Origin: Nitrospira sp. KM1
GTDB taxonomy: Bacteria > Nitrospirota > Nitrospiria > Nitrospirales > Nitrospiraceae
Direction: 5' to 3'
Length of the DNA stretch: 64,000 nucleotides
NCBI RefSeq assembly: GCF_011405515.1
Contig: NZ_AP022671.1
Coordinates: forward strand, 4,138,501-4,202,500
In this document: positions 25,999 through 41,057 of the stretch, one piece after another
Position numbering within the stretch: position 1 is the stretch's first letter
Layout of the letters: the number at the start of each line of letters is the position of its first letter
Made by a program: the position numbers and the translations under genes
Notes under the pieces: model-generated
The model's input: the letters and a program-made list of their open reading frames with translations, nothing else
The model's database searches: none
Told to the model about the DNA's origin: nothing

Positions 25999-26639
25999 GG
26001 GCGGCGGCCCGTCATCAAGAGATACGCATCATCGATCGTATCGACCTCTTTGACGTCGATATTCAATTCGAAACCCACACTCTGCAGATTCCATTGCGGG
26101 TCGTATATTTGCCCGCGGGGCACCAAGACCGTGCGGTATCCCTCTCGTTTGGCTGCCCGTATTTTATCGGGTAGATTGCCGACCCGCCCGATCCGTCCCT
26201 CGGTTTCAAGCGTTCCGGTCAGTGCGATTCCTCTCTGAATCGTGTCTCCGTTGAAGAGCGCGAGAAATCCGACGGCCATCACCGCGCCGGCACTCGGACC
26301 GTCGCTGCCGACCGGCTGGTAGGCAATCCCCTGCACGGAAACGGTACCGCTGTGTCTGACGGGTGGCGTCCGGTTCACCGCGTAGGAAAAGGCATCAGCC
26401 ATGGCGCCTAAGTGCGTGTCCCCAAATTTCACTCCGGCGAGAATCCATTGGAGTCGGACGGGAGACGGCTCCGCCTTCTTGTCCCATCGGACGAGGAGCA
26501 CTTCAAATATACCCTGTTGATTGAACGGAATGGCTGCGAGCACAGGGATTTCCAGAACCTGTTCGGCAAGACTTAGCCGTGGCAGCCATAACGTCAACAT
26601 GAAGAAGATCGGGATGATTCGTGCGATGCGCGTGCGCAT
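25995..26639 (-). CDS. Exported Lon-type (S16) protease domain without ATPase
   Basis: From ATG 26639 the protein has 214 residues. A signal peptide (MRTRIARIIPIFFMLTLWLP) is followed by a single S16 peptidase domain. The catalytic Ser lies in DGPSAGAVMAVGFLALF and the catalytic Lys in LPDKIRAAKREGYRTVLVPR, the normal Lon dyad arrangement. There is no AAA+ module, so it is an ATP-independent Lon-like protein, apparently working outside the cytoplasm. An in-frame upstream ATG at 26741 is less likely because it buries the signal peptide. The function is unknown. Confidence 0.8.
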   Translation of the reverse strand: MRTRIARIIPIFFMLTLWLPRLSLAEQVLEIPVLAAIPFNQQGIFEVLLVRWDKKAEPSPVRLQWILAGVKFGDTHLGAMADAFSYAVNRTPPVRHSGTVSVQGIAYQPVGSDGPSAGAVMAVGFLALFNGDTIQRGIALTGTLETEGRIGRVGNLPDKIRAAKREGYRTVLVPRGQIYDPQWNLQSVGFELNIDVKEVDTIDDAYLLMTGRRP

Positions 26640-26739
26640 GGTAGGTGGAGAGAGTCTAGCAACTTGGTCGGTCTCTACCAACGATTTCGATGTTTGTTCC
26701 CTTGCCTTGATTCCCGGCATTTCGTATAAGAGCCGCAAC

Positions 26740-27795
26740 ATGAACCGATATATTCTGAGCGCGCTCTTGGTTGGACTGATCGGAACAGTGCTTCAAGGAG
26801 CCGTATGGGCGGGAGGGTGCCGGATCGACGATTCAAGGCTCCAGACCGCCTCGTCCTTCAAACTTCATCTCGGCGACGACTGCACTGAGCGGGACCGTCA
26901 GGCCAGAACCGTGGCTGCCGCCGATATTCTGGCCGCGATGGCGAAGGGAAGAGCCGTCGATTTGTCGGGAGTCGTCGTCAGCGGCGATCTGTCGCTCGAT
27001 AGCCTGCCGCTGGCGCCGTTGCCGGCCGACCTCGAGCCTGTCATTGGGCAGCGAGAAGAGGCGCGGGTGATTGCCGGTTCGTGGTCGATCGTGAAATCAG
27101 TGGTCCGTGGGACGATTCGTCATCGCTCGCCTCAAGGGATTTTGGTCGTCAAAGGGCCCGTGACATTTTCGGAAACCCGTTTCGAGCAGCTTGTCGACTT
27201 GTCCCGCGTGGTGTTCCTGGAACCTGTGATCTGGTCGGCAGCGGTCTTTCTGCAGGAAAGCTATTTCGTGCAGGGAAAATTCCTGCGGGATGTGTTTGCG
27301 GAACAGACGGCGTTCGGTCCCCACACCAGGTTTCACCGCTCACATTTTCATGGACCGGTGAGCTTTCAACAATCGGGGTTCAGCGGGATGGCGGAGTTTC
27401 TGGAAGTTGAATTCGATCGGGACGCGAATTTCTCCCGCACATACTACAAACTCGGGACGGGATTTTCCGGCAGCCGGTTCCATGGTTTGGCCGATTTCTC
27501 CGAGACACGCTTTGACCGTGAGGCGTTCTTCACGTTCACTCGATTCGGCGGCGATGCGTTTTTCAATCGAGCGACCTTCCGGTCCACCGTCGATTTTGAC
27601 GACGCGGAATTCATGGGTCGTGACGATTTTTCAAAAGTGCTGTTCGAAGGCGAGGCCACATTTCTGCGAGTGAAGCGCCCCACTACCAGTCCGGAAGTCC
27701 TGGGAGTCGGCAATCCTCAGGTGCAATATGTGATCACACTCTCCCTCTTGGTCTTCAGCGCCATGCTTATCGCCTACCTCATTCGTTCACGGTAA
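26740..27795 (+). CDS. Exported pentapeptide-repeat-like protein with C-terminal anchor
   Basis: The 351-residue protein starts with a signal peptide (MNRYILSALLVGLIGTVLQG). The middle repeats a five-residue periodicity with central Phe: ARFxxxxxF patterns such as FSETRFDREAFFTFTRFGGD and AFFNRATFRSTVDFDDAEF. These fit a right-handed quadrilateral pentapeptide helix (pentapeptide_3 type). It ends in a transmembrane helix (VITLSLLVFSAMLIAYLI) and a short basic tail. A surface or periplasmic structural role is plausible. The gene is divergent from the Lon-like gene with 100 bases between the starts. Confidence 0.75.
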   Translation: MNRYILSALLVGLIGTVLQGAVWAGGCRIDDSRLQTASSFKLHLGDDCTERDRQARTVAAADILAAMAKGRAVDLSGVVVSGDLSLDSLPLAPLPADLEPVIGQREEARVIAGSWSIVKSVVRGTIRHRSPQGILVVKGPVTFSETRFEQLVDLSRVVFLEPVIWSAAVFLQESYFVQGKFLRDVFAEQTAFGPHTRFHRSHFHGPVSFQQSGFSGMAEFLEVEFDRDANFSRTYYKLGTGFSGSRFHGLADFSETRFDREAFFTFTRFGGDAFFNRATFRSTVDFDDAEFMGRDDFSKVLFEGEATFLRVKRPTTSPEVLGVGNPQVQYVITLSLLVFSAMLIAYLIRSR

Positions 27796-27871
27796 AAATC
27801 AAAATCCATGCCAACCACAACTAATAGATCTAGACTTGCCGTCTGTCACCAATCCTGGTATAAAACCGTCT

Positions 27872-28666
27872 GTGGATAGCGAATTCGACGGCGCAGAACA
27901 AACCGAGCTGCCCTACCAGGTTCGCATCGATAATTTCGAAGGCCCCCTTGATCTCCTGCTTCACCTCATCAGGAAGAATGAGATCAACATCTACGATATT
28001 CCGATCGCGCTGATCGCACGACAATATCTCGACTATATCGAGGCCATGAAGGATCTGAATCTCACCGTGGCGGGAGAGTTTCTCGTCATGGCGGCCACGC
28101 TGCTGCAAATTAAATCCAAGATGTTGTTGCCGGTGGATGAAACCACGGAGGACGAAGACGATGGACCCGATCCGCGCGAAGAATTGGTCCGGCGTTTGCT
28201 CGAATACAAAAAGTTCAAGGAGGCGGCGCGTCAACTCGATACACAGGAACGCATGTGGCGGGATGTCTTCGGCCGAACTCCGCCGCCGCCGGATGAAGTC
28301 GAAGCGGATGAGGCGCTGCTCGACAATGTAGGACTGTTCGACCTGGTCGATGCCTTGCAAGCGATTCTCGACCGGAACCCCGGGAAGAAACTTCTGGAAA
28401 TCATTCCCGACAACCTCACGGTACGGGATCGCATGAACGCGATTCTCGAATCGCTGGAGGGACAGGAATCGGTGAGTTTCGTTTCACTCTTCGAGCAGTC
28501 CTGCCATCGGATGGTGATCATCGTGACGTTTCTCGCGCTGCTGGAACTCATTCGGCTTCGCACCGCCCGGGTTTTTCAAACCGAAAGCTTCGGGCCGATC
28601 CTCGTGTCGCGCGCGTTCTCGTTGGTGCCGGATCCCGCTGAGTTGGATGAATCTGAATGGAGGTAG
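27872..28666 (+). CDS. scpA: Segregation and condensation protein A
   Basis: The 264-residue protein is the kleisin subunit of the SMC-ScpAB condensin. YQVRIDNFEGPLDLLLHLIR with KNEINIYDIPI is the highly conserved N-terminal motif that binds the SMC neck. GEFLVMAATLLQIKSKMLLP follows, and a C-terminal winged helix (VTFLALLELIRLRTARVFQ) contacts the SMC head. Start GTG 27872 is chosen near the conserved motif; TTG 27836 is the longer alternative. scpB follows after three bases. Confidence 0.9.
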   Translation: MDSEFDGAEQTELPYQVRIDNFEGPLDLLLHLIRKNEINIYDIPIALIARQYLDYIEAMKDLNLTVAGEFLVMAATLLQIKSKMLLPVDETTEDEDDGPDPREELVRRLLEYKKFKEAARQLDTQERMWRDVFGRTPPPPDEVEADEALLDNVGLFDLVDALQAILDRNPGKKLLEIIPDNLTVRDRMNAILESLEGQESVSFVSLFEQSCHRMVIIVTFLALLELIRLRTARVFQTESFGPILVSRAFSLVPDPAELDESEWR

Positions 28667-28669
28667 GCG

Positions 28670-29545
28670 ATGAGTCCGACGGACGTACAGGATGAACCGG
28701 TGACGGAGACGATTGAATCCCTTGCAGAGGCAGGCGAGGTTCTCGTTTCTGCGGAGGGACCAACCGGGGAGCAGGATGCGACGAACCCGGCGTGCGAGCC
28801 TCCGGCTCAGGAAGATGCGTGTCAAGGCCGCGCGCTCACCTCAATCGTTGAGGCGCTGTTGTTCGTATCGGGAGAACCGGTATCCCTGTCCAAGTTGACT
28901 TCCGTGATCGGTACGGTATCCAAAGCCGAGGTTGAGCAGGCATTGAAGACCCTTGAGGAACAATTCAACCGGGACGAGCGGGGGATACAGCTCGTGAAGG
29001 TGGCGGGAGGGTACCGTTTGGTGACCAAAGCCGACGTCGCCCCATGGCTCAAAAAACTGGACAAGGCGAAAGCCTCGCAGAGGCTGTCCCGGTCGGGTCT
29101 CGAATCGCTCGCCATCATCGCGTACAAGCAGCCGATCGTGCGCGCGGAAATAGAGGAGATTCGAGGCGTCGAGACCTCCGGAGTCATCCGCACCTTGCTT
29201 GAACGCAAACTGGTCCGCATCGTCGGTCGGAAGGAAGTGCCGGGCCGGCCGATCATGTACGGAACGACGAAGTTTTTTCTCGAACATTTTGGGCTCCAAG
29301 ATCTCAGCCAGCTTCCTCCGCTTCGTGAATTCAAAGAACTGGGCGAGGCCGAGCAAGCCATGCTCCCGATCGAAGAGACGACGATTATCGGGCAGGATGA
29401 AACGGATGAGAGTGCGCATTCGGGTGACAGGCAGCAGGACGTCGAAGAGGAAGGAACAGGTTCTGATGTACAAGGACGAGGCTCTGAGGTAACGGGTGAG
29501 CCCGGTGGGGCGTTGCTCGAACAAGAGGCGATAGAGCAGACGTAG
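28670..29545 (+). CDS. scpB: Segregation and condensation protein B
   Basis: The 291-residue protein has two winged-helix domains. TSIVEALLFVSGEPVSLSKL starts the first and SGLESLAIIAYKQPIVRAEI begins the second. GRKEVPGRPIMYGTTKFFLEHF is the conserved C-terminal motif. About 50 acidic residues precede the fold and 60 acidic, Glu/Gln-rich residues follow it, longer tails than usual. It dimerises and binds ScpA. Co-transcribed with scpA. Confidence 0.92.
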   Translation: MSPTDVQDEPVTETIESLAEAGEVLVSAEGPTGEQDATNPACEPPAQEDACQGRALTSIVEALLFVSGEPVSLSKLTSVIGTVSKAEVEQALKTLEEQFNRDERGIQLVKVAGGYRLVTKADVAPWLKKLDKAKASQRLSRSGLESLAIIAYKQPIVRAEIEEIRGVETSGVIRTLLERKLVRIVGRKEVPGRPIMYGTTKFFLEHFGLQDLSQLPPLREFKELGEAEQAMLPIEETTIIGQDETDESAHSGDRQQDVEEEGTGSDVQGRGSEVTGEPGGALLEQEAIEQT

Positions 29546-29659
29546 CTAAGCCGTCTCCTTTAAGGCGTGCCGTCAATGCTCCAACAATGGCGTCGCCATC
29601 TCAGTCCTGCAATCGCGATTTACCTGCTCATATTTGAGAATGGCGCTGCTGAGCGGCCG

Positions 29660-29689
29660 TTGACTCCTCTCTTCACGCTTTGTTAGACT
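29660..29689 (+). promoter_or_regulatory. Possible sigma-70 promoter of the NHL protein gene
   Basis: TTGACT (29660-29665) and TAGACT (29684-29689) are separated by 18 bases. Five of six and four of six positions match the consensus. It lies 78 bases before the NHL gene in a 221-base gap with no other recognised feature. Confidence 0.35.
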
Positions 29690-29766
29690 TCTCATTCCTG
29701 ATCTAAGTCATTGAAAGACACTACATTATTGGGTTCAACCCTTTCAGGTAATTAGAGGCACCACCT

Positions 29767-34213
<4,447 letters not shown>

Positions 34214-34298
34214 GACATTCGCCGTCACGCCGGATCCGGATCTCGTCCCACCACCATTGCTCGCGTGAACGTGGCTCTGACCGCTCTTAACGCACTCC

Positions 34299-35855
34299 AT
34301 GGAACCTTCGCACGATAGAATTCTGGTCCTCGACTTCGGATCTCAATACACGCAATTGATTGCGCGCCGCATTCGGGAAGCCGAAGTGTATTCGCAGATC
34401 CTGCCGTGCACGGCCCCGCTTGCGACCATTCTCGCGTATCGGCCCCAGGGCATCGTCCTCTCGGGTGGTCCGGCCAGCGTCTACGAGAGGAAGGCTCCGA
34501 CCGTTGACAAGGAACTCTTCGAGCAAGGCATTCCTATCCTTGGTATCTGTTACGGCATGCAGCTTGTCACCCATCTTTCCGGAGGGAAGGTCGCTAAATC
34601 GACACACCGAGAGTATGGGCGAGCCGAACTCGTGATCGACGATCGCGGCGATCTTTTCAAAGGCATCGGCGAAGGCCCATCCGCAACCGTGTGGATGTCG
34701 CACGGAGATAGGATTGAGCACATCCCTCCCGGGTTCCAGATTCTGGCGCATACGGCCAATTCTCCCATTGCGGCGATGAAACAGGCCGATGGGTCTCGAC
34801 GCGTCTATTGTCTTCAGTTTCATCCGGAGGTCGCGCATACGCCCGCGGGAGCGGCGATGATCAAGAATTTTGTCTATGACATCTGCGGCTGCAAGCCGAC
34901 GTGGACCATGCAGTCGTACGTGGAGACAGCCGTTCACCATATTCGTGAGCAGGTCGGGAAAGACCGGGTCATCTGCGCGCTCAGCGGCGGCGTCGACTCG
35001 TCGGTTGCGGCGGCGCTGACTCACCGCGCCATTGGCGATCAATTGACCTGTCTGTTCGTCGACAACGGGGTCCTCAGGGCCGGTGAACGCGATCAGGTCC
35101 AGAAGACCTTTGCCTCGCAACTTCATCTGAACCTCAAGATGCTCGATCGAACCAAACAGTTTCTCACTGCTCTCAAGAACGTGACCGATCCGGAACGCAA
35201 AAGGAAGATCATCGGTCGGCAGTTCATCAGGCATTTTGAACACGAATCCAAAAAGCTCAAAGGTGTGAAGTTTCTGGTTCAAGGAACGCTCTATCCCGAC
35301 GTGATCGAAAGCGTGAGTTTCAAGGGACCGTCGGCCACGATCAAGACGCATCACAATGTGGGCGGGCTGCCTGCGCGCATGCGATTAAAACTCATCGAGC
35401 CTCTCCGTGAATTATTCAAGGACGAGGTGCGTATTCTGGGCGCCGAACTGGGGCTCCCAGACGAGATCGTCTGGCGTCAGCCTTTTCCGGGACCCGGGCT
35501 CGCGATCCGAATACTGGGCTCCGTGACGGATGTCCGGTTGGCCATGTTGCGTGCCGCGGAAACCATTGTCGATCAGGAAATCAGGAGCGCGGGTCTTTAC
35601 CGGGACATCTGGCAAGCTTTTGCGGTGCTGTTACCTATTAAAACCGTTGGGGTCATGGGAGATCAGAGAACCTACGAGCATGTGATCGCAGTCCGTGCGG
35701 TGACCAGTCTCGACGGCATGACCGCCGACTGGGCTCCGATTCCAAACGAGGTGCTCGGCCGCATATCCAACCGGATCATCAATGAAGTGAAGGGCGTCAA
35801 CCGGGTCGTGTACGATATCAGTTCCAAGCCGCCCAGCACGATCGAGTGGGAATAG
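34299..35855 (+). CDS. guaA: GMP synthase (glutamine-hydrolysing)
   Basis: The 518-residue enzyme converts XMP to GMP using glutamine and ATP. The N-terminal class I amidotransferase has [20 protein letters not shown] and the nucleophile Cys in [11 protein letters not shown], with FHPEVAHT carrying the His-Glu pair. The ATP pyrophosphatase P-loop is [14 protein letters not shown]. The C-terminal dimerisation domain ends [15 protein letters not shown], the canonical terminus, so the gene is complete. Confidence 0.96.
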   Translation: MEPSHDRILVLDFGSQYTQLIARRIREAEVYSQILPCTAPLATILAYRPQGIVLSGGPASVYERKAPTVDKELFEQGIPILGICYGMQLVTHLSGGKVAKSTHREYGRAELVIDDRGDLFKGIGEGPSATVWMSHGDRIEHIPPGFQILAHTANSPIAAMKQADGSRRVYCLQFHPEVAHTPAGAAMIKNFVYDICGCKPTWTMQSYVETAVHHIREQVGKDRVICALSGGVDSSVAAALTHRAIGDQLTCLFVDNGVLRAGERDQVQKTFASQLHLNLKMLDRTKQFLTALKNVTDPERKRKIIGRQFIRHFEHESKKLKGVKFLVQGTLYPDVIESVSFKGPSATIKTHHNVGGLPARMRLKLIEPLRELFKDEVRILGAELGLPDEIVWRQPFPGPGLAIRILGSVTDVRLAMLRAAETIVDQEIRSAGLYRDIWQAFAVLLPIKTVGVMGDQRTYEHVIAVRAVTSLDGMTADWAPIPNEVLGRISNRIINEVKGVNRVVYDISSKPPSTIEWE

Positions 35856-35884
35856 GCTGAGCCGGACGGTCCGCGGGGAAGTTG

Positions 35885-36724
35885 ATGGAAATTCGTTTGC
35901 AAAAACTGATCGCCGGAACTGGAATCGCATCCCGCCGCAAGGCCGAGGAGTTGATCGCAGCCGGACGAGTCGCGGTCAACGGCAAGGTGATCACCGAATT
36001 GGGGACCAAGGTGGAACCGGGTCGAGACCACGTCAAAGTGGATGGGAAGCACCTCAGCGCTCCTCAGCCGTTTGTCTATCTGTTGTTGAACAAACCCAAG
36101 CACGTCATGTCGACCTTGGATGATCCGGGCGGGCGTCCCACGGTCAAAGATTATCTTCGAGGAGTGTCGGTACGGGTGTTTCCGGTCGGCCGGCTGGATT
36201 TCGACAGCGAAGGTCTCATGCTGTTGACCAACAACGGAGACCTGTCGCAAACCTTGCTTCATCCCCGCTATCATGTGGCCAAGACCTATCTCATCAAGGT
36301 GAAAGGCATCTTGACGGATGAGGAGATCGCACGTCTGGAACAGGGTGTCCGGCTCGAAGATGGCATGACCGGTCCCGCGCTTGTGAAGAAGGTCCGGAAG
36401 GCCGAACAGAATTCATGGTTGGAAATCACGATTCGTGAAGGACGCAAACATCAGGTCAAGCGGATGCTGGAATCGGTCGGCCACAGGGTGACCAAGCTGA
36501 CGCGGGTGAAAATGGGACCGCTTATCCTCGGGAATCTCGAACCCGGGGAGTTTCGCTTTCTCAGCGACCGGGAAGCCAATGCCTTGAGGGAGCTGGTCGA
36601 GAAACGCAAGGCGGAGACTGAACAGCCGCAGGGTGCGTCTTCCGCGCGGCCGGCCAGGCGCGAAGGGTGGGCGAGACCGAAACGCACGAAGCGCCATACA
36701 TCGAGGAAGGTGAAAGTGGCATGA
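35885..36724 (+). CDS. rluB: RluB/RsuA-family rRNA pseudouridine synthase
   Basis: The 279-residue protein has an S4 domain ([20 protein letters not shown]) and a pseudouridine synthase domain with the catalytic Asp in [17 protein letters not shown] motif [20 protein letters not shown] follows. This layout fits RluB (23S rRNA, helix 89) or RsuA; full-length S4 and a basic C-terminal tail ([16 protein letters not shown]) favour the RluB group. ATG 35885 follows GGGGAAG. It overlaps aspS by four bases (ATGA). Confidence 0.85.
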   Translation: MEIRLQKLIAGTGIASRRKAEELIAAGRVAVNGKVITELGTKVEPGRDHVKVDGKHLSAPQPFVYLLLNKPKHVMSTLDDPGGRPTVKDYLRGVSVRVFPVGRLDFDSEGLMLLTNNGDLSQTLLHPRYHVAKTYLIKVKGILTDEEIARLEQGVRLEDGMTGPALVKKVRKAEQNSWLEITIREGRKHQVKRMLESVGHRVTKLTRVKMGPLILGNLEPGEFRFLSDREANALRELVEKRKAETEQPQGASSARPARREGWARPKRTKRHTSRKVKVA

Positions 36725-38484
36725 AGTTGAGAACGCACCGCTGCGGTGAACTGAACGCATCCCATGTCGGCAAGACCGTCGTTCTGAACGGCTGGGTCCA
36801 GCGGCGCCGGGATCACGGGACGGTGATATTCATCGATTTGCGTGATCGGACCGGCCTGACGCAGGTGGTGTTCAATGCGGAGAGAAATCCGGACGTGCAT
36901 CGGGCTGCGCATGCGCTCCGTAGCGAGTGCGTCGTGTCCGTCACCGGGCAGGTCATGGCCAGGCCTGACGAATCCAAAAACCCTCACCTCTCCACCGGCG
37001 AAGTTGAAATCTTCGTGGACGACGTCGAGGTCCTCAACGAGGCGAAAACGCCTCCGTTTCTCATCGAGGACGACGCCGAAGTGACGGAAGCCGTCCGGCT
37101 CAAATACCGCTATCTCGATCTCCGCCGTCCGCGAATGCAACGATTGTTGGCGTTGCGCCATGCGATCACCCAAGCCACGAGAAGCTACCTCAATGCGCAA
37201 GGATTTCTGGAGGTCGAGACTCCAATGCTGACGAAAAGCACGCCCGAAGGCGCGCGTGATTATCTCGTGCCGAGCCGGGTCAATCCCGGACAGTTCTTCG
37301 CGTTACCCCAGTCCCCGCAGCTGTTCAAACAGATCCTGATGGTCGGCGGCGTAGACCGGTATTATCAGATCGCACGATGCTTTCGCGACGAAGACTTACG
37401 CAACGACCGCCAGCCGGAGTTCACCCAGATCGATCTGGAAATGTCGTTCGTGGACCGCGAACAGGTCATGACCCTCATGGAGCAGATGATCGTCACGGTG
37501 TTTCGCGAGGCCGGAGGTGTGAATCTGCCCACACCGTTTCCCAGAATGACCTACGCGGAAGCCATCGGGCGTTACGGCTCCGACAAGCCGGACCTGCGCT
37601 TCGAGATGCCGTTGTACGATGTCACCGCCTTCGCCGCCGCCAGCGAGTTCAAGGTGTTCAAGGACGCGGCGACAAAGGGGGGAATCGTCAAAGCCTTGAT
37701 CGTCAAAGGTGGAGCGGCGATGGCCCGAAGCCGCATCGATGCCTTGGCCGAAACTGCCAAGAGCTTCGGCGCGAAAGGACTCGCGTGGTTAAAAATCACC
37801 GGGGAGGGCCAACTCGAGTCCGTCATCGCGAAGTTTCTCGATGCCAAAGCGTTTGGAACCGCGCTGCCGGAAGCCAAGCCCGGTGATCTGGTGCTGTTCG
37901 GCGCCGACAAGCCTGCGGTCGTCCACGACGTGCTCGGGAGAATCAGGCTTCTTCTCGGGGAGGAACTCCACCTGATCGAGACATCGGCATGGAGACCCGT
38001 CTGGATCACCGAATTTCCCCTGCTCGACTATTCACCGGAAGAGAAGCGGTATGTGTTCATGCATAATCCATTCGCCGCTCCGATGGACGAAGATCTGAAG
38101 CTCCTCGACAGCGAACCGTTGAAAGTGCGGGCCAAGGCATACGACATGGTCCTGAACGGGAACGAGATCGGGGGAGGGAGCATCCGAAACCATCGGAGCG
38201 ACATCCAGATGCGGATTTTGGACCTGCTCGGCATCGACAAGGATCAGGCGCATGCCAAGTTTGGGTTTCTCCTGGACGCGCTGGAGTATGGGGCGCCCCC
38301 GCACGGCGGCATCGCGTTTGGCCTGGATCGGCTGATCATGCTGCTGGGAGCTGCCGAGTCCATACGCGATGTAATTGCATTCCCCAAGACCCAACGGGCG
38401 CAATGCCCATTGACCGATGCTCCATCCGCCGTCAGCCCCGATCAGTTGAAGGAGTTGCGGATCAAACTCGATTTGGTCGAATAG
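36721..38484 (+). CDS. aspS: Aspartyl-tRNA synthetase
   Basis: The 587-residue enzyme is the bacterial class IIb form. The N-terminal OB anticodon-binding domain has [20 protein letters not shown]. Motif 1 is in the [14 protein letters not shown] region, motif 2 is [20 protein letters not shown], and a GAD insertion domain lies near residues 290-410. Motif 3 is [14 protein letters not shown]. Length and domain order are normal. The ATGA overlap with rluB suggests coupled translation. Confidence 0.95.
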   Translation: MKLRTHRCGELNASHVGKTVVLNGWVQRRRDHGTVIFIDLRDRTGLTQVVFNAERNPDVHRAAHALRSECVVSVTGQVMARPDESKNPHLSTGEVEIFVDDVEVLNEAKTPPFLIEDDAEVTEAVRLKYRYLDLRRPRMQRLLALRHAITQATRSYLNAQGFLEVETPMLTKSTPEGARDYLVPSRVNPGQFFALPQSPQLFKQILMVGGVDRYYQIARCFRDEDLRNDRQPEFTQIDLEMSFVDREQVMTLMEQMIVTVFREAGGVNLPTPFPRMTYAEAIGRYGSDKPDLRFEMPLYDVTAFAAASEFKVFKDAATKGGIVKALIVKGGAAMARSRIDALAETAKSFGAKGLAWLKITGEGQLESVIAKFLDAKAFGTALPEAKPGDLVLFGADKPAVVHDVLGRIRLLLGEELHLIETSAWRPVWITEFPLLDYSPEEKRYVFMHNPFAAPMDEDLKLLDSEPLKVRAKAYDMVLNGNEIGGGSIRNHRSDIQMRILDLLGIDKDQAHAKFGFLLDALEYGAPPHGGIAFGLDRLIMLLGAAESIRDVIAFPKTQRAQCPLTDAPSAVSPDQLKELRIKLDLVE

Positions 38485-38500
38485 GAGGCTGATCTATCGT

Positions 38501-39664
38501 ATGGCCGGCAATACGTTTGGTCGAGTCTTCACCGTCACGTCGTTTGGAGAAAGCCACGGGGTTGCGATCGGCTGCGTCGTCGACGGGTGCCCTCCCGGCC
38601 TTCCGATTTCCCCGGAAGAGATTCAACAGGATCTTGACCGCCGCAAGCCCGGCACGTCTCGTCACGTCACGCAACGGCAGGAAACGGATCGCGTCGAGAT
38701 TCTCTCGGGCGTGTTCGAAGGCATCACGACGGGAACACCGATCGCGCTGCTCATCCGCAATGAAGATGCACGAAGTCGTGATTACGGAAATCTTGCGGAG
38801 ACCTTCCGGCCCGGCCACGCCGACTATACCTACTGGCAGAAATATGGAATCCGGGATCATCGGGGAGGCGGCCGCGCGTCCGCACGCGAAACGGCCGTGC
38901 GGGTTGCCGCTGCGGCCATCGCACGGAAATGGCTGCGCGAGAAATATGGTGTGCGAGTGCGCGGCCATCTCAGTCAATTGGGACCGCTCGACGTTCCGTT
39001 CAAGAGCTGGGATGCTGTCCACGGGAATCCATTCTTCTCGGCCGATCCGGATCGCGTGTCTGAACTGGAAGCGTTTATGGACGAACTCAGAAAATCCGGT
39101 GACTCAGTCGGCGCGAAGATCACGGTAGTCGCCGAAGGGGTGCCGGTCGGATGGGGCGCGCCGGTCTATGCCAAGCTCGATGCCGACTTGGCTGCCGCCA
39201 TGATGAGCATCAACGCGGTCAAGGCCGTAGAAATTGGGGCGGGCTTTCGCGCCGTCGAGCAAAGGGGTTCCGAACATGGAGACGAACTGACGCCGGACGG
39301 ATTCACGACCAATCACGCGGGGGGAATTCTCGGAGGGATTTCAACCGGCCAGGATATTGTGGTCACGATCGGGATCAAACCGACGTCCAGCATCCGCATT
39401 CCCCGCCGGTCCATCGACAAGGCCGGCCGTGCCACTACCATCGAAACCAATGGGCGGCATGACCCCTGCGTCGGGATCCGTGCGACGCCGATCGCCGAGG
39501 CGATGCTGGCGCTGGTGCTCATTGACCACTCGCTGCTCCACCGGGCGCAGAATGCCGACGTTACCACCTCGACGCCGAAGATTGCCGCGAGAGCGGCTGA
39601 GACGACCGGCTCCAAGAAGAGCCGGAAGCCGGCGAGAGTGAATTCCGAGCCGAACGAGGCCTGA
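38501..39664 (+). CDS. aroC: Chorismate synthase
   Basis: The 387-residue protein matches chorismate synthase, which forms chorismate from EPSP using reduced FMN in the shikimate pathway. Signatures include [40 protein letters not shown], and THTT-like [15 protein letters not shown] with [20 protein letters not shown]. About 30 extra basic residues ([20 protein letters not shown]) extend the C-terminus. It is 16 bases downstream of aspS and probably in the same operon. Confidence 0.95.
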   Translation: MAGNTFGRVFTVTSFGESHGVAIGCVVDGCPPGLPISPEEIQQDLDRRKPGTSRHVTQRQETDRVEILSGVFEGITTGTPIALLIRNEDARSRDYGNLAETFRPGHADYTYWQKYGIRDHRGGGRASARETAVRVAAAAIARKWLREKYGVRVRGHLSQLGPLDVPFKSWDAVHGNPFFSADPDRVSELEAFMDELRKSGDSVGAKITVVAEGVPVGWGAPVYAKLDADLAAAMMSINAVKAVEIGAGFRAVEQRGSEHGDELTPDGFTTNHAGGILGGISTGQDIVVTIGIKPTSSIRIPRRSIDKAGRATTIETNGRHDPCVGIRATPIAEAMLALVLIDHSLLHRAQNADVTTSTPKIAARAAETTGSKKSRKPARVNSEPNEA

Positions 39665-39678
39665 CTTACCGCCAACTC

Positions 39679-40479
39679 ATGCCGTCGCCTCACCGCGTTC
39701 CGATTCTCGACATTCAACACGCCACGGTCTATCAAGGCGACACCTGCGTCTTTCGTGATTTCTCACTGACCCTGCAAGAGGGCGAGCACATTGCGATCGT
39801 GGGTCCGAACGGAGCGGGCAAGTCGACGCTTCTCAAACTGCTTCTGGGTCACGTGCATCCGATGCCGCTGGATCAGACGCGCCTGCGCATATTCGGGCAG
39901 GAACTCTACAGCGTGTGGGACGTCAGGACGCGCATCGGAATCGTCTCACACGATCTTCAGCAAGACTACCTGGCCTCCGCAGAAGGGTTGAACGTCGTCC
40001 TGTCGGGCTTTTATGCGAGCAATGATACCTACGATCACCAAACATTCACCGATCGACAGATCACCAGAGCCAAGGAGCTGTTAGACGAACTCAACATAGG
40101 CTCATTAGCCGCCAGGCGGTTTGGACAGCTCTCGACTGGCGAGCAGCGGCGATTCCTGCTTGCGCGCGCGCTCGTTCACGATCCGCCGGTGTTGGTATTG
40201 GACGAGCCGACCAGCGGTCTGGATCTGAAAGCCTGTTTCCAATATCTCGATCTGTTGCGGGCGCAGATTCGTAAAGGCAAGACGGTGATGCTGGTGACGC
40301 ATCATCTGCACGAAATTCCGCCGGAGATCGAGCGGGTGATTCTTCTTCAATCGGGGGCTGTCATGGCTGACGGCCCGAAGGCGCTGATCTTGACCGACAA
40401 AAACCTGGGGCGTCTGTTCGATTGTCCGGTGACGCCCGTACAGGCCAACGGCTGGTACCAGGCTTTCCCAGGACGTTGA
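39679..40479 (+). CDS. ABC transporter ATP-binding protein, ModF/YlmA-like
   Basis: The 266-residue protein is a single nucleotide-binding domain. Walker A is GPNGAGKSTLLK, the signature is QLSTGEQRRFLLARAL, Walker B is PPVLVLDEPTSGLD and the H-loop is VTHHLHEI. The HHLHEIP motif and overall layout resemble YlmA/ModF-like ATPases. No membrane partner is adjacent, so its transporter, if any, is elsewhere. It ends the housekeeping run; the degraded island follows. Confidence 0.85.
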   Translation: MPSPHRVPILDIQHATVYQGDTCVFRDFSLTLQEGEHIAIVGPNGAGKSTLLKLLLGHVHPMPLDQTRLRIFGQELYSVWDVRTRIGIVSHDLQQDYLASAEGLNVVLSGFYASNDTYDHQTFTDRQITRAKELLDELNIGSLAARRFGQLSTGEQRRFLLARALVHDPPVLVLDEPTSGLDLKACFQYLDLLRAQIRKGKTVMLVTHHLHEIPPEIERVILLQSGAVMADGPKALILTDKNLGRLFDCPVTPVQANGWYQAFPGR

Positions 40480-40528
40480 AACGACCGCCGGCGTCGTTCT
40501 CACATCGTTCAAAGGCTCAACGTGTGGC

Positions 40529-40600
40529 CCCGGGCAAGAGCGGCTTTGGCCGCTCGGGGCGGGCGGGTGCGACCCGGGAAGACGACTGTTCCCACAGTCG
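40529..40600 (+). ncRNA. Possible structured RNA element (speculative)
   Basis: Three perfect pairings lie in 72 bases. CCCGGG (40529-40534) can pair with CCCGGG (40573-40578) and enclose GAGCGGC-TTTG-GCCGCTC (40538-40555). A second hairpin, CGACTGT-TCCC-ACAGTCG (40583-40600), follows directly. Tetraloop hairpins of this regularity are more than expected in non-coding sequence. No known RNA family (RNase P RNA, tmRNA, SRP RNA, tRNA) was matched by its conserved motifs. The strand is not determined by symmetry. Confidence 0.3.
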
Positions 40601-41057
40601 GTGGGTGGGCAGGTGGAAACAGAGTACGATTCGCCTCAAAACACCGGACGCTCACCGACTCGCGCCCGTCCGCAAACGTGGCGCTCATTATTCTTCGCGC
40701 CGCGGACCTCTCTGCGGCCTTTGCCGAGCAGGCCGTTTGAACGTCCTGGCGAGAGCACATGTTCGCAGCCCTGAGGACGGGGTCGGGAACCATTCGCATA
40801 CCAGCGTCCAAGGGTCTACCGGACCTCTTTTCTGCTCCCTGTGCTCTGGCTAAGAGTTGTCTCGGAATGGGACCAACGTCAATCCACAATGATGTCCTGC
40901 AAGCCCCACTTTCGTCCGAGAACCTCTTTCAAAGGGGTCGTTTCGACGAACGTACGGTACGAGAAGAACGAGCCTCTGTTGTTGATCGAACCCTACGCCA
41001 GTGTTATAGTGCCGCTGGTTTCACCGCAGATGGAGTCCATTTGGCACGTCGTCATTG
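40601..41057. other. Gap without a supported gene
   Basis: Beyond the paired structures at 40529-40600, this part of the 578-base gap between the ABC ATPase and the DUF433 gene has only short, low-complexity or arginine-rich frames. I see no promoter or protein signature in it, and it reads as decayed sequence at the edge of the accessory island. Confidence 0.4.

Noticed and set aside
29731..29741. T-arm-like GGGTTCAACCC
   Set aside because: No matching D arm, anticodon arm or acceptor stem could be found around it.
34287..35354. Antisense frame of 355 codons over guaA
   Set aside because: guaA is full length on the plus strand; the antisense product has no recognisable features.
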